NCBI GenBank assembly: GCA_030610745.1
Contig: JAUWRC010000075.1
Coordinates: 1-7,587 of the forward strand
Direction: 5' to 3'
Origin: Clostridia bacterium
GTDB taxonomy: Bacteria > Aerophobota > Aerophobia > Aerophobales > AE-B3A
Length of the DNA: 7,587 bases
Each line of letters begins with the position of its first letter. Within the stretch, counting starts at the first letter, position 1. Below are positions 1 to 7,150 of the stretch, piece by piece. A program made the translations under genes and the position numbers. Under the pieces are notes generated by a model that made no database searches, was not told where the DNA came from, and saw only the letters and a program-made list of their open reading frames with translations.

Positions 1-21
1 AATAAATTTCTTGGAAACCTT

Positions 22-1500
22 ATGATAAACAGAATGCAGTTGAGTAAAAATAGTTTGAATTTTATCACCGCCAAGAAAACTAATAATATTTTTTACCTCC
101 CTTTGTTTTTACTCTGGGTTGCACTAATAGGTTCTTTGATAGGAAGAGAAAATCCCATAGGCTTGCTTTTAGTAATAGTTACGATTTTCACTCTCATGTT
201 ATTTTCAAGCGATACTTTATTGCTTGCTGGGCTTATCTTTTTTATTTTTATCATCAAAGGAACTTTCGAGCCAATATTCGGTATCTTACCCAGACAAGCA
301 ATATGGGCCTCAGATGCGATTATAGTCCTTCTATTTTTGAAAAGTCTACATTTAGGAGTAAGTCGAAAAACATTTGAAAAAACCCCTCTTTTTTTGCCCA
401 TTTTATTATTTTTTATATGGGGAGTGTTGTCAGGTTTTCTAAAAGGTATTCCATTGCTTACAATAGGCGTGGCTCTCAAAGATTTCTTTAGATATATATT
501 GCTATTTTATGCCATTATAAACTTAGATATAGAAGAAAAGAATTTAAAACGGTTGATAACATTGTTTATTATCTTGATATTTTTCCAGATCCCAATGACT
601 ATTTTTCAATACAGACTATATGGACAGTCTGATTGGGTAAGTGGAACTCTTGGGAGGCACGGAACAGGCGAAATGCTAATACTTGTTACAGGTGTAATAA
701 GTATTCTTATAGGATTTTTCCTTCATTACAAATCGCGTTTTATATATTTACTAGGAATTCCATGTTTATTAATTTCTCTTGTTCTTGGTAGTGCACGAGC
801 TGCTTTTCTTTATATTCCGCTTACAATGATATTCGTGATAAGAAAAACTCTGCATGGAAAACTGCTTAGAAAAACGGTCCATATGCTTCTGATACTAGCT
901 ATTTTCATAGGTTTTACGCTGACGATTCCTTTTTTGAGAGAACCTTTAAATCTATTAATAACAGATGCTATTCAAGGATTAAAAATGCAGGTTAATGCTG
1001 CTGTCATAGGTCCTCAAGTTCCTGTAAGGCTTAGAGCCCCTCGAATGGCTGTGGAGTGGATCAATAAAGAACCTCTAGGTCCTGTGATTGGTTATGGTTT
1101 CGGTTCCACCAAAGAGAGTTATTTCGGAGAATATACGGGAAGATTTCATAAGACATATTCTCCCAGAACAAGCCAATTATCCTCCACATTGATTGAAATG
1201 GGATATCCAGGGCTCGCATTCTATTTTTGGCTAATTTTTGTGGCTTTTGCTGTGAATATTCGCTTTTTTAGAAATACCAAGGATAATTACTGGAAAGCAA
1301 TTTCTTTGGGTCTGGATGGGATCATGTTTATGTATTTCGTTGCAATTATTTATAACAATATCTGGCGTGCAGCTTATTCCTCATTTCCATTTTGGTTTTT
1401 CCTTGCGATCATATATTCACTGGGGAAGAAAAACGGAATCCTCACAAAGGGATTGCTTCCGTCTAGCCCAAATCAACTTAGTCCTGAGGCAAAGCAATGA
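22..1500 (+). CDS. O-antigen ligase/polymerase-like integral membrane protein
   Basis: Predicted multi-pass inner-membrane protein of 492 residues, most like the O-antigen ligase/Wzy polymerase superfamily, which joins lipid-linked glycans either to one another or to an acceptor on the periplasmic side. By eye there are about 12-14 hydrophobic segments, roughly residues 24-40, 44-62, 66-82, 123-140, 155-167, 179-195, 215-234, 240-256, 260-274, 285-303, 396-412, 430-447 and 455-466. The family-like signs are the GSARAAF motif at 256-262, a long hydrophilic loop at about 306-395, and RTSQLSSTLIEMGYPG at 382-397, which matches the usual loop end before the next helix. The ATG at 22 has only a weak GGA-like ribosome site; an in-frame ATG at 34 is an alternative. 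The stop overlaps the next start (ATGA). Whether it is a polymerase or a ligase cannot be decided from sequence, since these families diverge strongly. Confidence 0.85.
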   Translation: MINRMQLSKNSLNFITAKKTNNIFYLPLFLLWVALIGSLIGRENPIGLLLVIVTIFTLMLFSSDTLLLAGLIFFIFIIKGTFEPIFGILPRQAIWASDAIIVLLFLKSLHLGVSRKTFEKTPLFLPILLFFIWGVLSGFLKGIPLLTIGVALKDFFRYILLFYAIINLDIEEKNLKRLITLFIILIFFQIPMTIFQYRLYGQSDWVSGTLGRHGTGEMLILVTGVISILIGFFLHYKSRFIYLLGIPCLLISLVLGSARAAFLYIPLTMIFVIRKTLHGKLLRKTVHMLLILAIFIGFTLTIPFLREPLNLLITDAIQGLKMQVNAAVIGPQVPVRLRAPRMAVEWINKEPLGPVIGYGFGSTKESYFGEYTGRFHKTYSPRTSQLSSTLIEMGYPGLAFYFWLIFVAFAVNIRFFRNTKDNYWKAISLGLDGIMFMYFVAIIYNNIWRAAYSSFPFWFFLAIIYSLGKKNGILTKGLLPSSPNQLSPEAKQ

Positions 1501-2510
1501 AGGTTTTGATTCTTACCAATATGTACCCCACTCCTGAGTATGTTTTTTCTGGGATATTTGTGAAAGAACAGGTTGAATCTCTCAGAAAAGAAGGCATTCT
1601 TGCAGATGTATTTTTCATAAATGGGCGCGATAATAGATCGAATTATTTTTTTGCAGTTCCCTGTCTAGTTAAGAAATTGAGATTCGGCCATTATGACCTA
1701 GTTCATGCTCATCATACATATTGTATATATGTTTTTTGGATCGCCAGATTAATTTTAGGTTTAAAAATACCTTTGATACTAACTTTCCATGAAGCAGAGG
1801 CTTTAAAACGACCCGAACTTATACCAAGAGATATTGATTGGATTTCGAAACTTGTGTATTCAAAGGGAATTAAAAAATGGGCTCTGCGTAGGACAGACTT
1901 TCTCATACCTGTATGTAAAGATTTAATAGAAGTGCTAAATTTTAGGGGAAAATCAACAGTCAGACCGCCAGGGGTAGATCTGCAATTGTTTCAACCGATA
2001 AATAAACATAAATGTCGGGAAAAATTAAATTTACCCAAGGATAAAAAGATAGTGTTCTTTCCGGCCGATGTTGAAAACCCTAAAAGACGTACACAAAAAG
2101 GATTTGATATTCTACAAAGGGCATATGCAATTCTACCAAGAGAGAATGTCTTATTAACTACAGGTGGGAGCATTTCTCATCAAGAGATGCCTCTTTTTAT
2201 GAATGCATCTGATGTTGTAGTTCAGACCTCCAACTTTGAGGCTTCTCCAATGGTAATAAAGGAAGCAATGGCGTGTAATGTACCTATAGTCTCTACAGAT
2301 GTTGGTGATACAAAGGAAATAATTGGAAATACTGAAGGTTGTTTTATATGCGAGAGAGATCCTCGAGATATTGCTCTTAAAATGGAAGCTGCTTTAGATT
2401 ATGGCAGAGGAGCAGAGGGAAGAGAGCGCATTATAGAGCTAGGTTTAGGCTTACAACAAATCAGTCGTGAAATTGTCAATATTTATGAAGAAACCTTGAG
2501 GAGATCATGA
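1497..2510 (+). CDS. GT4-family glycosyltransferase
   Basis: Retaining GT-B glycosyltransferase of 337 residues, predicted to transfer a sugar from a nucleotide donor to a lipid-linked intermediate on the cytoplasmic face of the membrane. The N-terminal domain starts with a beta strand and donor loop (MKVLILTNMYP, then SGIFVKEQ at 18-25), followed by HAHH at 70-73 and TFHE at 96-99. The interdomain linker is PPGVDLQLFQP at 157-167. The C-terminal donor-binding domain carries the E-x7-E motif, E248 and E256, within FEASPMVIKEAMA, followed by PIVSTDVGDTKEII. The ATG at 1497 overlaps the upstream stop by four bases and has a GAGG ribosome site at 1486-1489, so translation is probably coupled. 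The length is slightly short for GT4 but the protein is complete. Donor and acceptor sugars cannot be read from the sequence. Confidence 0.93.
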   Translation: MKVLILTNMYPTPEYVFSGIFVKEQVESLRKEGILADVFFINGRDNRSNYFFAVPCLVKKLRFGHYDLVHAHHTYCIYVFWIARLILGLKIPLILTFHEAEALKRPELIPRDIDWISKLVYSKGIKKWALRRTDFLIPVCKDLIEVLNFRGKSTVRPPGVDLQLFQPINKHKCREKLNLPKDKKIVFFPADVENPKRRTQKGFDILQRAYAILPRENVLLTTGGSISHQEMPLFMNASDVVVQTSNFEASPMVIKEAMACNVPIVSTDVGDTKEIIGNTEGCFICERDPRDIALKMEAALDYGRGAEGRERIIELGLGLQQISREIVNIYEETLRRS

Positions 2511-3697
2511 ACGGACGAGTCTGCGTCATTAGACATGACTATTATCCTCGTGAAAATCACGTTCGTAGGGATGCAGAAGCACTTCGTGATGCAGGGTATC
2601 AAGTGGACATCATTTGTTTAAAACTTAAGAATGAAGAAAAGTTTGAGCTGCTGAATGGAATAAATGTTTACCGAATCCCTGTGAGCCATAGACGAGGTGG
2701 AATTCTCAGATATATGGTTGAATATGGTTTCTCCTTTCTCCTTTCATCGGTTAAATTGAATTTGCTCTATTTGAAAAAGAAGTACGCTGTCATCGAAGTG
2801 GACACGATGCCTGACTTTCTAGTCTTTATAGCTTTGATTCCAAGACTTCTTGGTGCAAAAGTCTTACTATATATGTTTGAGAACATGCCCGAACTCTGTG
2901 CCTTTGAATACAAACTGAGTACAGAACATCCCGTTATTAAGCTTCTCAAGGTGATTGAAAAATTAAGTCTCAAATTTGCAGATAAGATTATTGCTACGCA
3001 TGAGCCTGCTTATAAAATCTTTGCGAAACATAGGATTCCAAAGTCAAAATTTGCCATCGTACTTAATGTTCCTAATGAGGGTATATTTTCTTCCTCCGTT
3101 CGTAAAATGGAAAAGCCGGATCAAAATTCTTTTGTGCTGGTTTCGCATGGTTCAATACTTGAACGCTATGGTTACCAGACGATAGCAAGAGCCCTGAAGT
3201 TAATAGAGACTAAAATCCATAACTTCAGATTATTAATAGTAGGCGAAGGCGAGTATAAAAGGGAGATTGAGAGATTAGTAAAAGATCTTAGACTTGAAGA
3301 AAGAGTTAAGTTCACAGGGTACGTCCCTTTTGATGAGATACCCATGATTATTGGTAGAGCGGACATAGGAATCGTTCCGATACTCTGTAAATACCCCACG
3401 CTTCCTAACAAGCTATTTGAATTCATTGCCTTGGGGATACCGACAATAGCCTCAGCTTTACCCACTATGAAGGCATATTTTCATGATAATTCTGTTATGT
3501 TTTTTGAGGCCGGGAACGAAAAGGATTTGGCACGCTGTATTCTTGAACTCTATCAGAATCCTGCTAAGAGAAAGTCATTAGTTGCAAATGCAAGTAAAAT
3601 CCACGAGAAATATCGATGGTTAGAAATGAAGAAGGAATACCTCAAGGTATATGAGGAACTTCTATTGAGGGAAAAGATGATATGCAAGTCAAAATAA
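2507..3697 (+). CDS. GT4-family glycosyltransferase (NKLFE subgroup)
   Basis: Second GT-B glycosyltransferase, 396 residues, probably adding another sugar to the same repeat unit. The N-terminal domain has HDYYPRENHVRRDAEALRDAGY at the start and DTMPDFLVFIALIPRLLGAK at 99-118. The C-terminal domain has SHGSILERYG at 213-222, LLIVGEGEY at 242-250, FTGYVPFDEIP at 269-279 and LPNKLFEFIALGIPTIAS at 299-316. The NKLFE form keeps the second glutamate of E-x7-E (E305) but has proline where the first would be; I recall this as normal for one GT4 subgroup rather than a defect. Its DxHD-like segment before the PE motif reads YMFENMPE, without the usual histidine. The ATG overlaps the previous stop by four bases behind a strong GAGGAG at 2498-2503. 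The 3' end overlaps the FemAB-like gene by 16 nt. Confidence 0.93.
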   Translation: MNGRVCVIRHDYYPRENHVRRDAEALRDAGYQVDIICLKLKNEEKFELLNGINVYRIPVSHRRGGILRYMVEYGFSFLLSSVKLNLLYLKKKYAVIEVDTMPDFLVFIALIPRLLGAKVLLYMFENMPELCAFEYKLSTEHPVIKLLKVIEKLSLKFADKIIATHEPAYKIFAKHRIPKSKFAIVLNVPNEGIFSSSVRKMEKPDQNSFVLVSHGSILERYGYQTIARALKLIETKIHNFRLLIVGEGEYKREIERLVKDLRLEERVKFTGYVPFDEIPMIIGRADIGIVPILCKYPTLPNKLFEFIALGIPTIASALPTMKAYFHDNSVMFFEAGNEKDLARCILELYQNPAKRKSLVANASKIHEKYRWLEMKKEYLKVYEELLLREKMICKSK

Positions 3698-4734
3698 TTG
3701 ATCCATCTAAGGATAGAAGGTGGGATGAGTTTGTAAGGAGTCACCCTCAAGGGACTGTGTTCCATCTTTCTAATTGGGCAAGAGTGCTGCAAAAGACCTA
3801 TGAGTATATTCCCTGTTATTTTATTTTAGAAGATTCCGATAAAAAGATTAAGGCAGGGTGTCCATTTTTCCTTGTCAAAAGTTGGATGACCGGCGATCGG
3901 CTCGTCTGCTTACCCTTTACAGATGTTTGCTTTCCTTTGGCGATTTCTGATGAGGATATTAGATCCCTATTTTCTACTGCTATAGAGAAGGCAAAAAAGG
4001 AAAAGGCGGATTATATCGAAGTACGAGGACGACATCCAGACGTTTTCTTGCGAGACTTACACTTTGAGAATCACAGCTATTATAAACTCTTTAGATTGGA
4101 CCTTTCTCAAGGTACAGACTCGCTCTGGAAAGGGTTTCAAAAATCTATCCGTAGGAGAATTAGAGGGGCTGAAAGGGCAGATCTTAAGATAGAAAAGAGT
4201 AAAACAGAAAAAGACATGAAAAGCTTTTATCTCCTTAACCTTGCCACTCGTAAAAAGCGTGGTATACCTCCTCAGCCTTATGATTTTTTTGAAAATATCT
4301 GGCGAGAGCTAATCCTAACTAGACTTGCTTTTGTGTTACTTGTTAAGCACAAGAGTACCTCTATCGCAGGTGGGGTCTTTTTTGCTCACGGAGATACAAT
4401 CTATTACAAGTTCAATGCATCCGATCGCAATTATTTACAGTATCGCCCAAATCATTTTCTTATGTGGCATGTAATTCAATACGGTTGTGAAAAAGGTTAC
4501 AAGTTCTTTGACGGTGGTCGCACCTCACCAGATAATCTGGGGCTAGTATCTTTCAAGCGCAGTTTCGGAATGCAGGAAACAGATTTACCATACTATTACT
4601 GGCCAACAGTTGGGGGTGTCACTTCCACTAAACAGAAGAGCCTCAAGTATAGAATGATAACTTCCGTTATGCGGCGAACCCCGACAACTATCTCCAGGGT
4701 GGCTGGAAAATTCTTTTATAAACACCTAGGGTGA
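3682..4734 (+). CDS. FemAB-like GNAT-fold acyltransferase
   Basis: Predicted 350-residue cytoplasmic protein of the FemAB-like/GNAT superfamily (Acetyltransf_6 type), similar in layout to the FemAB-related proteins found in exosortase (PEP-CTERM) EPS loci. Signs seen are WDEFVRSHPQGTVFHLSNW at 14-32 (a common N-terminal block), the basic stretch FQKSIRRRIRGAERADLKIE at 152-171, the core YYKFNASDRNYLQYRPNHFL at 241-260, and GYKFFDGGRTSPDNLGLVSFKRSFG at 272-296, the family's typical C-terminal fold signature. Classical FemX enzymes transfer amino acids from aminoacyl-tRNA to peptidoglycan. Members in polysaccharide clusters more likely acylate or aminoacylate a sugar amine, but the substrate here is unknown. 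The ATG at 3682 is preceded by GAGGG at 3667-3671. The gene overlaps the upstream one by 16 nt and ends one base before the next start. Confidence 0.85.
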   Translation: MQVKIIDPSKDRRWDEFVRSHPQGTVFHLSNWARVLQKTYEYIPCYFILEDSDKKIKAGCPFFLVKSWMTGDRLVCLPFTDVCFPLAISDEDIRSLFSTAIEKAKKEKADYIEVRGRHPDVFLRDLHFENHSYYKLFRLDLSQGTDSLWKGFQKSIRRRIRGAERADLKIEKSKTEKDMKSFYLLNLATRKKRGIPPQPYDFFENIWRELILTRLAFVLLVKHKSTSIAGGVFFAHGDTIYYKFNASDRNYLQYRPNHFLMWHVIQYGCEKGYKFFDGGRTSPDNLGLVSFKRSFGMQETDLPYYYWPTVGGVTSTKQKSLKYRMITSVMRRTPTTISRVAGKFFYKHLG

Positions 4735-4735
4735 A

Positions 4736-5047
4736 ATGGAACAATTGAAGAGATTTTGGAAACTAGGGATTGATCTTGATGCTTCCTTAAAGAAATACGA
4801 TAAGGAAGTTGAAACTTTCCTTTTTGAAAGATACAAAGACAATGGCAGTGCAAGGATTTTAAAAACTTACTATGTTTTGAAACCTTTAATTCCACGAAAA
4901 TTGCAGATTCTTCTAAAGAGAAGAAGAGCGAAAACGGTGCGGAGTTTATTTCCTCTTTGGCCAATTGAAGAAAAGTTAGAGAATCTCAAAAGAGATATTC
5001 TTAAAACTTCGGTGAGAACAAGTGATAAAATCCCCTTTATCAAGTGA
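4736..5047 (+). CDS. Polysaccharide deacetylase, N-terminal fragment (frameshifted)
   Basis: A 103-residue ORF that I read as the N-terminal extension of the deacetylase that follows, not as an independent gene. It holds YYVLKPLIPRKLQILLKRRRA at 45-65 and FPLWPIEEKLENL at 72-84. From memory, this arrangement (KPLIPR, basic stretch, then WPI) precedes the NodB-like catalytic domain in a family of roughly 400-residue deacetylases. No catalytic residues lie in this part. It ends SDKIPFIK and then meets two consecutive in-frame stops (TGA TAG, 5045-5050) inside the second copy of a 22-bp tandem duplication. The downstream frame repeats almost the same words (SDRIPFIW). Deleting one repeat copy joins both parts into one 397-residue protein. 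The ATG at 4736 lies one base after the FemAB-like stop, with AGGGTGA immediately upstream. It could still be translated as a separate small protein. Confidence 0.75.
   Translation: MEQLKRFWKLGIDLDASLKKYDKEVETFLFERYKDNGSARILKTYYVLKPLIPRKLQILLKRRRAKTVRSLFPLWPIEEKLENLKRDILKTSVRTSDKIPFIK
5011..5016 (+). promoter_or_regulatory. Possible ribosome binding site for the GTG at 5022
   Basis: GGTGAG matches part of the anti-Shine-Dalgarno complement and lies five bases before the GTG at 5022. It could allow re-initiation of the deacetylase catalytic part after the upstream fragment terminates 26 nt into the overlap. It sits inside coding sequence and may be chance. Confidence 0.35.
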
Positions 5048-5062
5048 TAGAATCCCCTTTAT
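5019..5062 (+). repeat. Two-copy 22-bp tandem duplication causing a frameshift
   Basis: Copy 1 is 5019-5040 and copy 2 is 5041-5062. Both begin CAAGTGATA and end AATCCCCTTTAT at the 3' side, and they differ at one base only (A at 5028, G at 5050). The bases just outside do not match, so there are exactly two units. Since 22 is not a multiple of three, the extra copy shifts the deacetylase frame by one. The upstream frame always meets TGA TAG in copy 2, so with this unit only a single copy gives a full-length protein. Confidence 0.95.
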
Positions 5063-5951
5063 ATGGTTCTGGCCTCATGGGAAGAACTGCGCTTTTGTCA
5101 TCACCCATGATGTGGAAACCCAAAAAGGACTCAGAAATATAGAGAGGATATGTGAAATCGAGAGAAGATACGGATTCAGGTCTTCTTGGCACTTTGTGCC
5201 TGAGCGATATTCTGTTGATAGCAGGCTCCTCGAGAGGCTGGTAAATGATGGCTTTGAGGTCGGAATTCATGGACTTAAGCACGATGGGAGACTTTTTGAC
5301 TCAAAAAAGATTTTTGATGGGAGGATGAAGAAAATCAAAAAATATGCCATTGAATGGGGCGCGGTGGGGTTTAGATCCCCTGCAACTCACCGAAATCCGG
5401 ACTGGATGATGAATATGCCCTTTGAATACGATTCTTCTTTTCCCGATACTGATCCTTATGAACCTCAACCAGGTGGTTGTCTCTCCATCTTCCCATTTTT
5501 TATGGGGAATCTGGTAGAACTTCCCATTACCCTGGTCCAGGATCATACCCTTTTCGAGATTCTCGAGCATGAAGATATCTCTATCTGGAAGCAAAAGATC
5601 GACTGGATTGAAAAGATGAACGGAATGGCGCTGGTGATTGTCCATCCGGACTATATAAGATCTGATGGAGATAGAGGTATGGAGAGTGGGTATCCAATTG
5701 AGTATTATGAGGAGCTGTTGCAGTACGTGAAGAATAAGAGTAATTACGGATGTGCCTTACCTCGGGATGTGGCGGAATGGTGGAGAAGAAGGGATACCTC
5801 GAAGATTAGACTTGATAAAAATGAAGAGCCTTGTATTGAAGGACCGGCTGCTCGGGATGGCGTAACTATGTGGGTTAGGCTGGCAAACGATGAAGTTATA
5901 TTTGACGTCGAAGATCGGAAGGTTCAAGGACAGGTGAAAAGTGAGATATAA
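5022..5951 (+). CDS. Polysaccharide deacetylase (NodB-like), catalytic part
   Basis: 309-residue frame from a GTG at 5022, carrying an apparently intact NodB-type catalytic domain that removes N- or O-acetyl groups from a glycan. Motifs visible are THDVE at 28-32 with D30 as likely metal ligand, HGLKH with H83 and H87 as metal ligands, FRSPA with R118, YDSSF with D137, and VHPDY with H208 as likely catalytic base. A small C-terminal tail rich in beta-type residues follows (GPAARDGVTMWVRLANDEVIFDV). No signal peptide is seen in either frame, so it may act in the cytoplasm on lipid-linked or nucleotide-bound sugar. The GTG lies within repeat copy 1, has GGTGAG six bases upstream and overlaps the first fragment by 26 nt, so re-initiation is possible. 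The natural gene most likely started at 4736, making this a pseudogene or a phase-off state; the catalytic core itself shows no decay. Confidence 0.88.
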   Translation: MIKSPLSSDRIPFIWFWPHGKNCAFVITHDVETQKGLRNIERICEIERRYGFRSSWHFVPERYSVDSRLLERLVNDGFEVGIHGLKHDGRLFDSKKIFDGRMKKIKKYAIEWGAVGFRSPATHRNPDWMMNMPFEYDSSFPDTDPYEPQPGGCLSIFPFFMGNLVELPITLVQDHTLFEILEHEDISIWKQKIDWIEKMNGMALVIVHPDYIRSDGDRGMESGYPIEYYEELLQYVKNKSNYGCALPRDVAEWWRRRDTSKIRLDKNEEPCIEGPAARDGVTMWVRLANDEVIFDVEDRKVQGQVKSEI

Positions 5952-5965
5952 AAGTAAGGTACGGG

Positions 5966-5971
5966 TAGGAG
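5966..5971 (+). promoter_or_regulatory. Ribosome binding site deciding the aminotransferase start
   Basis: TAGGAG ends five bases before the ATG at 5977. The competing in-frame GTG at 5941 has only a poorer AGGACAGG-like stretch upstream, and its extra 12 residues (rich in K, R, V and G) do not look like the family's N-terminus. Confidence 0.7.
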
Positions 5972-5976
5972 CCGGC

Positions 5977-7098
5977 ATGAAAAAAGCAATGGGAGTGCCA
6001 TTTTTTGATTCAAAGCAGCATTATCGGTTAATTAAGGATGAAGTTGATGCTCATGTTCAGCGGGTAATGGATAGCTGCAGATTTGTCCTGGGCAAAAATG
6101 TTAAGTGTTTTGAGAGAGAGTTTGCCAGCTTTTGTGGGACAGAATATGCTGTGGGAGTAGCCAACGGGACCGATGCCTTGCGTCTAGCCTTACTAGCCTG
6201 CGGAGTTGGAAAGGGAAATGAAGTAATTACCGTTCCCAACACTTTCATTGCCACTACCGAAGCTATCTCTCAGAACGGGGCAAAGATTGTCTTTGTAGAT
6301 ATTGATCCACAAATCTATAACATTGATGTCTCACAAATTGAAGAAAAGATAAATAGAAGAACAAAAGCAATACTTCCAGTTCACTTGTTTGGGCAGCCTG
6401 CAGATATAGATCCCGTAATGATGATAGCAAAAAAGTATAACTTAAAGGGCATTGAAGATGCCTGCCAGGCACATGGGGCAGAATATAAAGGTAAAAAGAC
6501 AGGGTCTATTGGCGATGCCGGTTGCTTTAGCTTTTATCCCAGCAAGAATTTAGCAGCATTTGGGGATGGTGGGATGGTGGTCACCGATGGCAATAAAATT
6601 GCTCAGAAGATAAAGATGCTCAGGGACCATGGACAGATAAAAAAGTATGAACATTCAGTAGAAGGTTATAATAGTAGATTAGACGAGATACAGGCGGCTA
6701 TCTTAAGAGTAAAGCTAAAAAGTCTAGACGAGCAGAATAAATTGCGGCGAAAAAATGCCTGGATTTATAATGAATTACTAAAAGATGTAGATGAGGTAAT
6801 TACTCCTATCGAGACTGAATACGCCAGGCATGTCTATCACTTATATGTAATCAGGACAGGAAAGAGGGATGAGTTGCAGGAATATCTTAAATCTAAGGGA
6901 ATAAGTACAGGACTTCACTATCCTATACCCCTTCATTTGCAAAAAGCATATAAATATTTGCAATATAGAGAAGGCGATTTTCCGGTAGCGGAGAAGTGCG
7001 CCAAGCAAATTCTTTCTCTACCAATGTTTCCAGAATTGACTCGGGAACAGATTGAAAAGATCGCTTCTGGGATAAAGAGATTCTTTGCCAGATGTTAA
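5977..7098 (+). CDS. DegT/DnrJ/EryC1/StrS-family sugar aminotransferase
   Basis: PLP-dependent aminotransferase of 373 residues, acting in the cytoplasm to convert a keto sugar nucleotide to an amino sugar, with glutamate the usual amino donor. The protein shows VPFFD near the start, ANGTDALRLAL in the cofactor-binding region, the motif GIEDACQAHGAEY with D161 (pyridine nitrogen contact) and Q164, and SFYPSKNLAAFGDGGMV with K190 as the Schiff-base lysine. The GLHYPIPLHLQKAY block near the C-terminus is typical of the family. The downstream Gfo/Idh dehydrogenase suggests a 3-amino sugar product, as with WbpE/WlbC, but position-specific roles are poorly predicted by sequence alone. The ATG at 5977 is chosen because TAGGAG lies five bases upstream and the family begins around here. 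An in-frame GTG at 5941 would add 12 residues and overlap the deacetylase by 11 nt. Confidence 0.93.
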   Translation: MKKAMGVPFFDSKQHYRLIKDEVDAHVQRVMDSCRFVLGKNVKCFEREFASFCGTEYAVGVANGTDALRLALLACGVGKGNEVITVPNTFIATTEAISQNGAKIVFVDIDPQIYNIDVSQIEEKINRRTKAILPVHLFGQPADIDPVMMIAKKYNLKGIEDACQAHGAEYKGKKTGSIGDAGCFSFYPSKNLAAFGDGGMVVTDGNKIAQKIKMLRDHGQIKKYEHSVEGYNSRLDEIQAAILRVKLKSLDEQNKLRRKNAWIYNELLKDVDEVITPIETEYARHVYHLYVIRTGKRDELQEYLKSKGISTGLHYPIPLHLQKAYKYLQYREGDFPVAEKCAKQILSLPMFPELTREQIEKIASGIKRFFARC

Positions 7099-7137
7099 GA
7101 TTAGAGCTTAATTAGTTTATCATATGGAAAAGTGGCC

Positions 7138-7143
7138 AAGGAG
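7138..7143 (+). promoter_or_regulatory. Ribosome binding site for the Gfo/Idh dehydrogenase
   Basis: AAGGAG lies seven bases before the ATG at 7151, an optimal spacing. It supports 7151 over the in-frame ATG at 7124, which would prepend MEKWPRRGK and has no good site upstream. Confidence 0.8.
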
Positions 7144-7150
7144 AGGGAAA

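Noticed and set aside
93..479. 128-residue ORF on the minus strand
   Set aside because: It lies fully within the hydrophobic membrane-protein gene, has no recognisable motif or ribosome site, and is the antisense shadow of that gene.
1316..1537. 73-residue + strand ORF bridging the first two genes
   Set aside because: It is out of frame with both well-supported genes and shows no domain; the ATGA overlap already explains the junction.
5019..5062. Start of a CRISPR array or recombination attachment site
   Set aside because: There are only two directly abutting copies without spacers, inside a coding region, and no cas, integrase or recombinase gene is present.
5301..5645. 114-residue minus-strand ORF
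   Set aside because: It is antisense to the conserved catalytic region of the deacetylase, whose motifs are clear on the + strand.
5941..5976. GTG start at 5941 for the aminotransferase
   Set aside because: The ATG at 5977 has a better placed TAGGAG site and a family-like N-terminus; the extension looks like untranslated leader.
7099..7150. Rho-independent terminator or promoter in the gap
   Set aside because: I found no GC-rich hairpin followed by a T run and no convincing -35/-10 pair; the gap mainly holds a ribosome site for the next gene.
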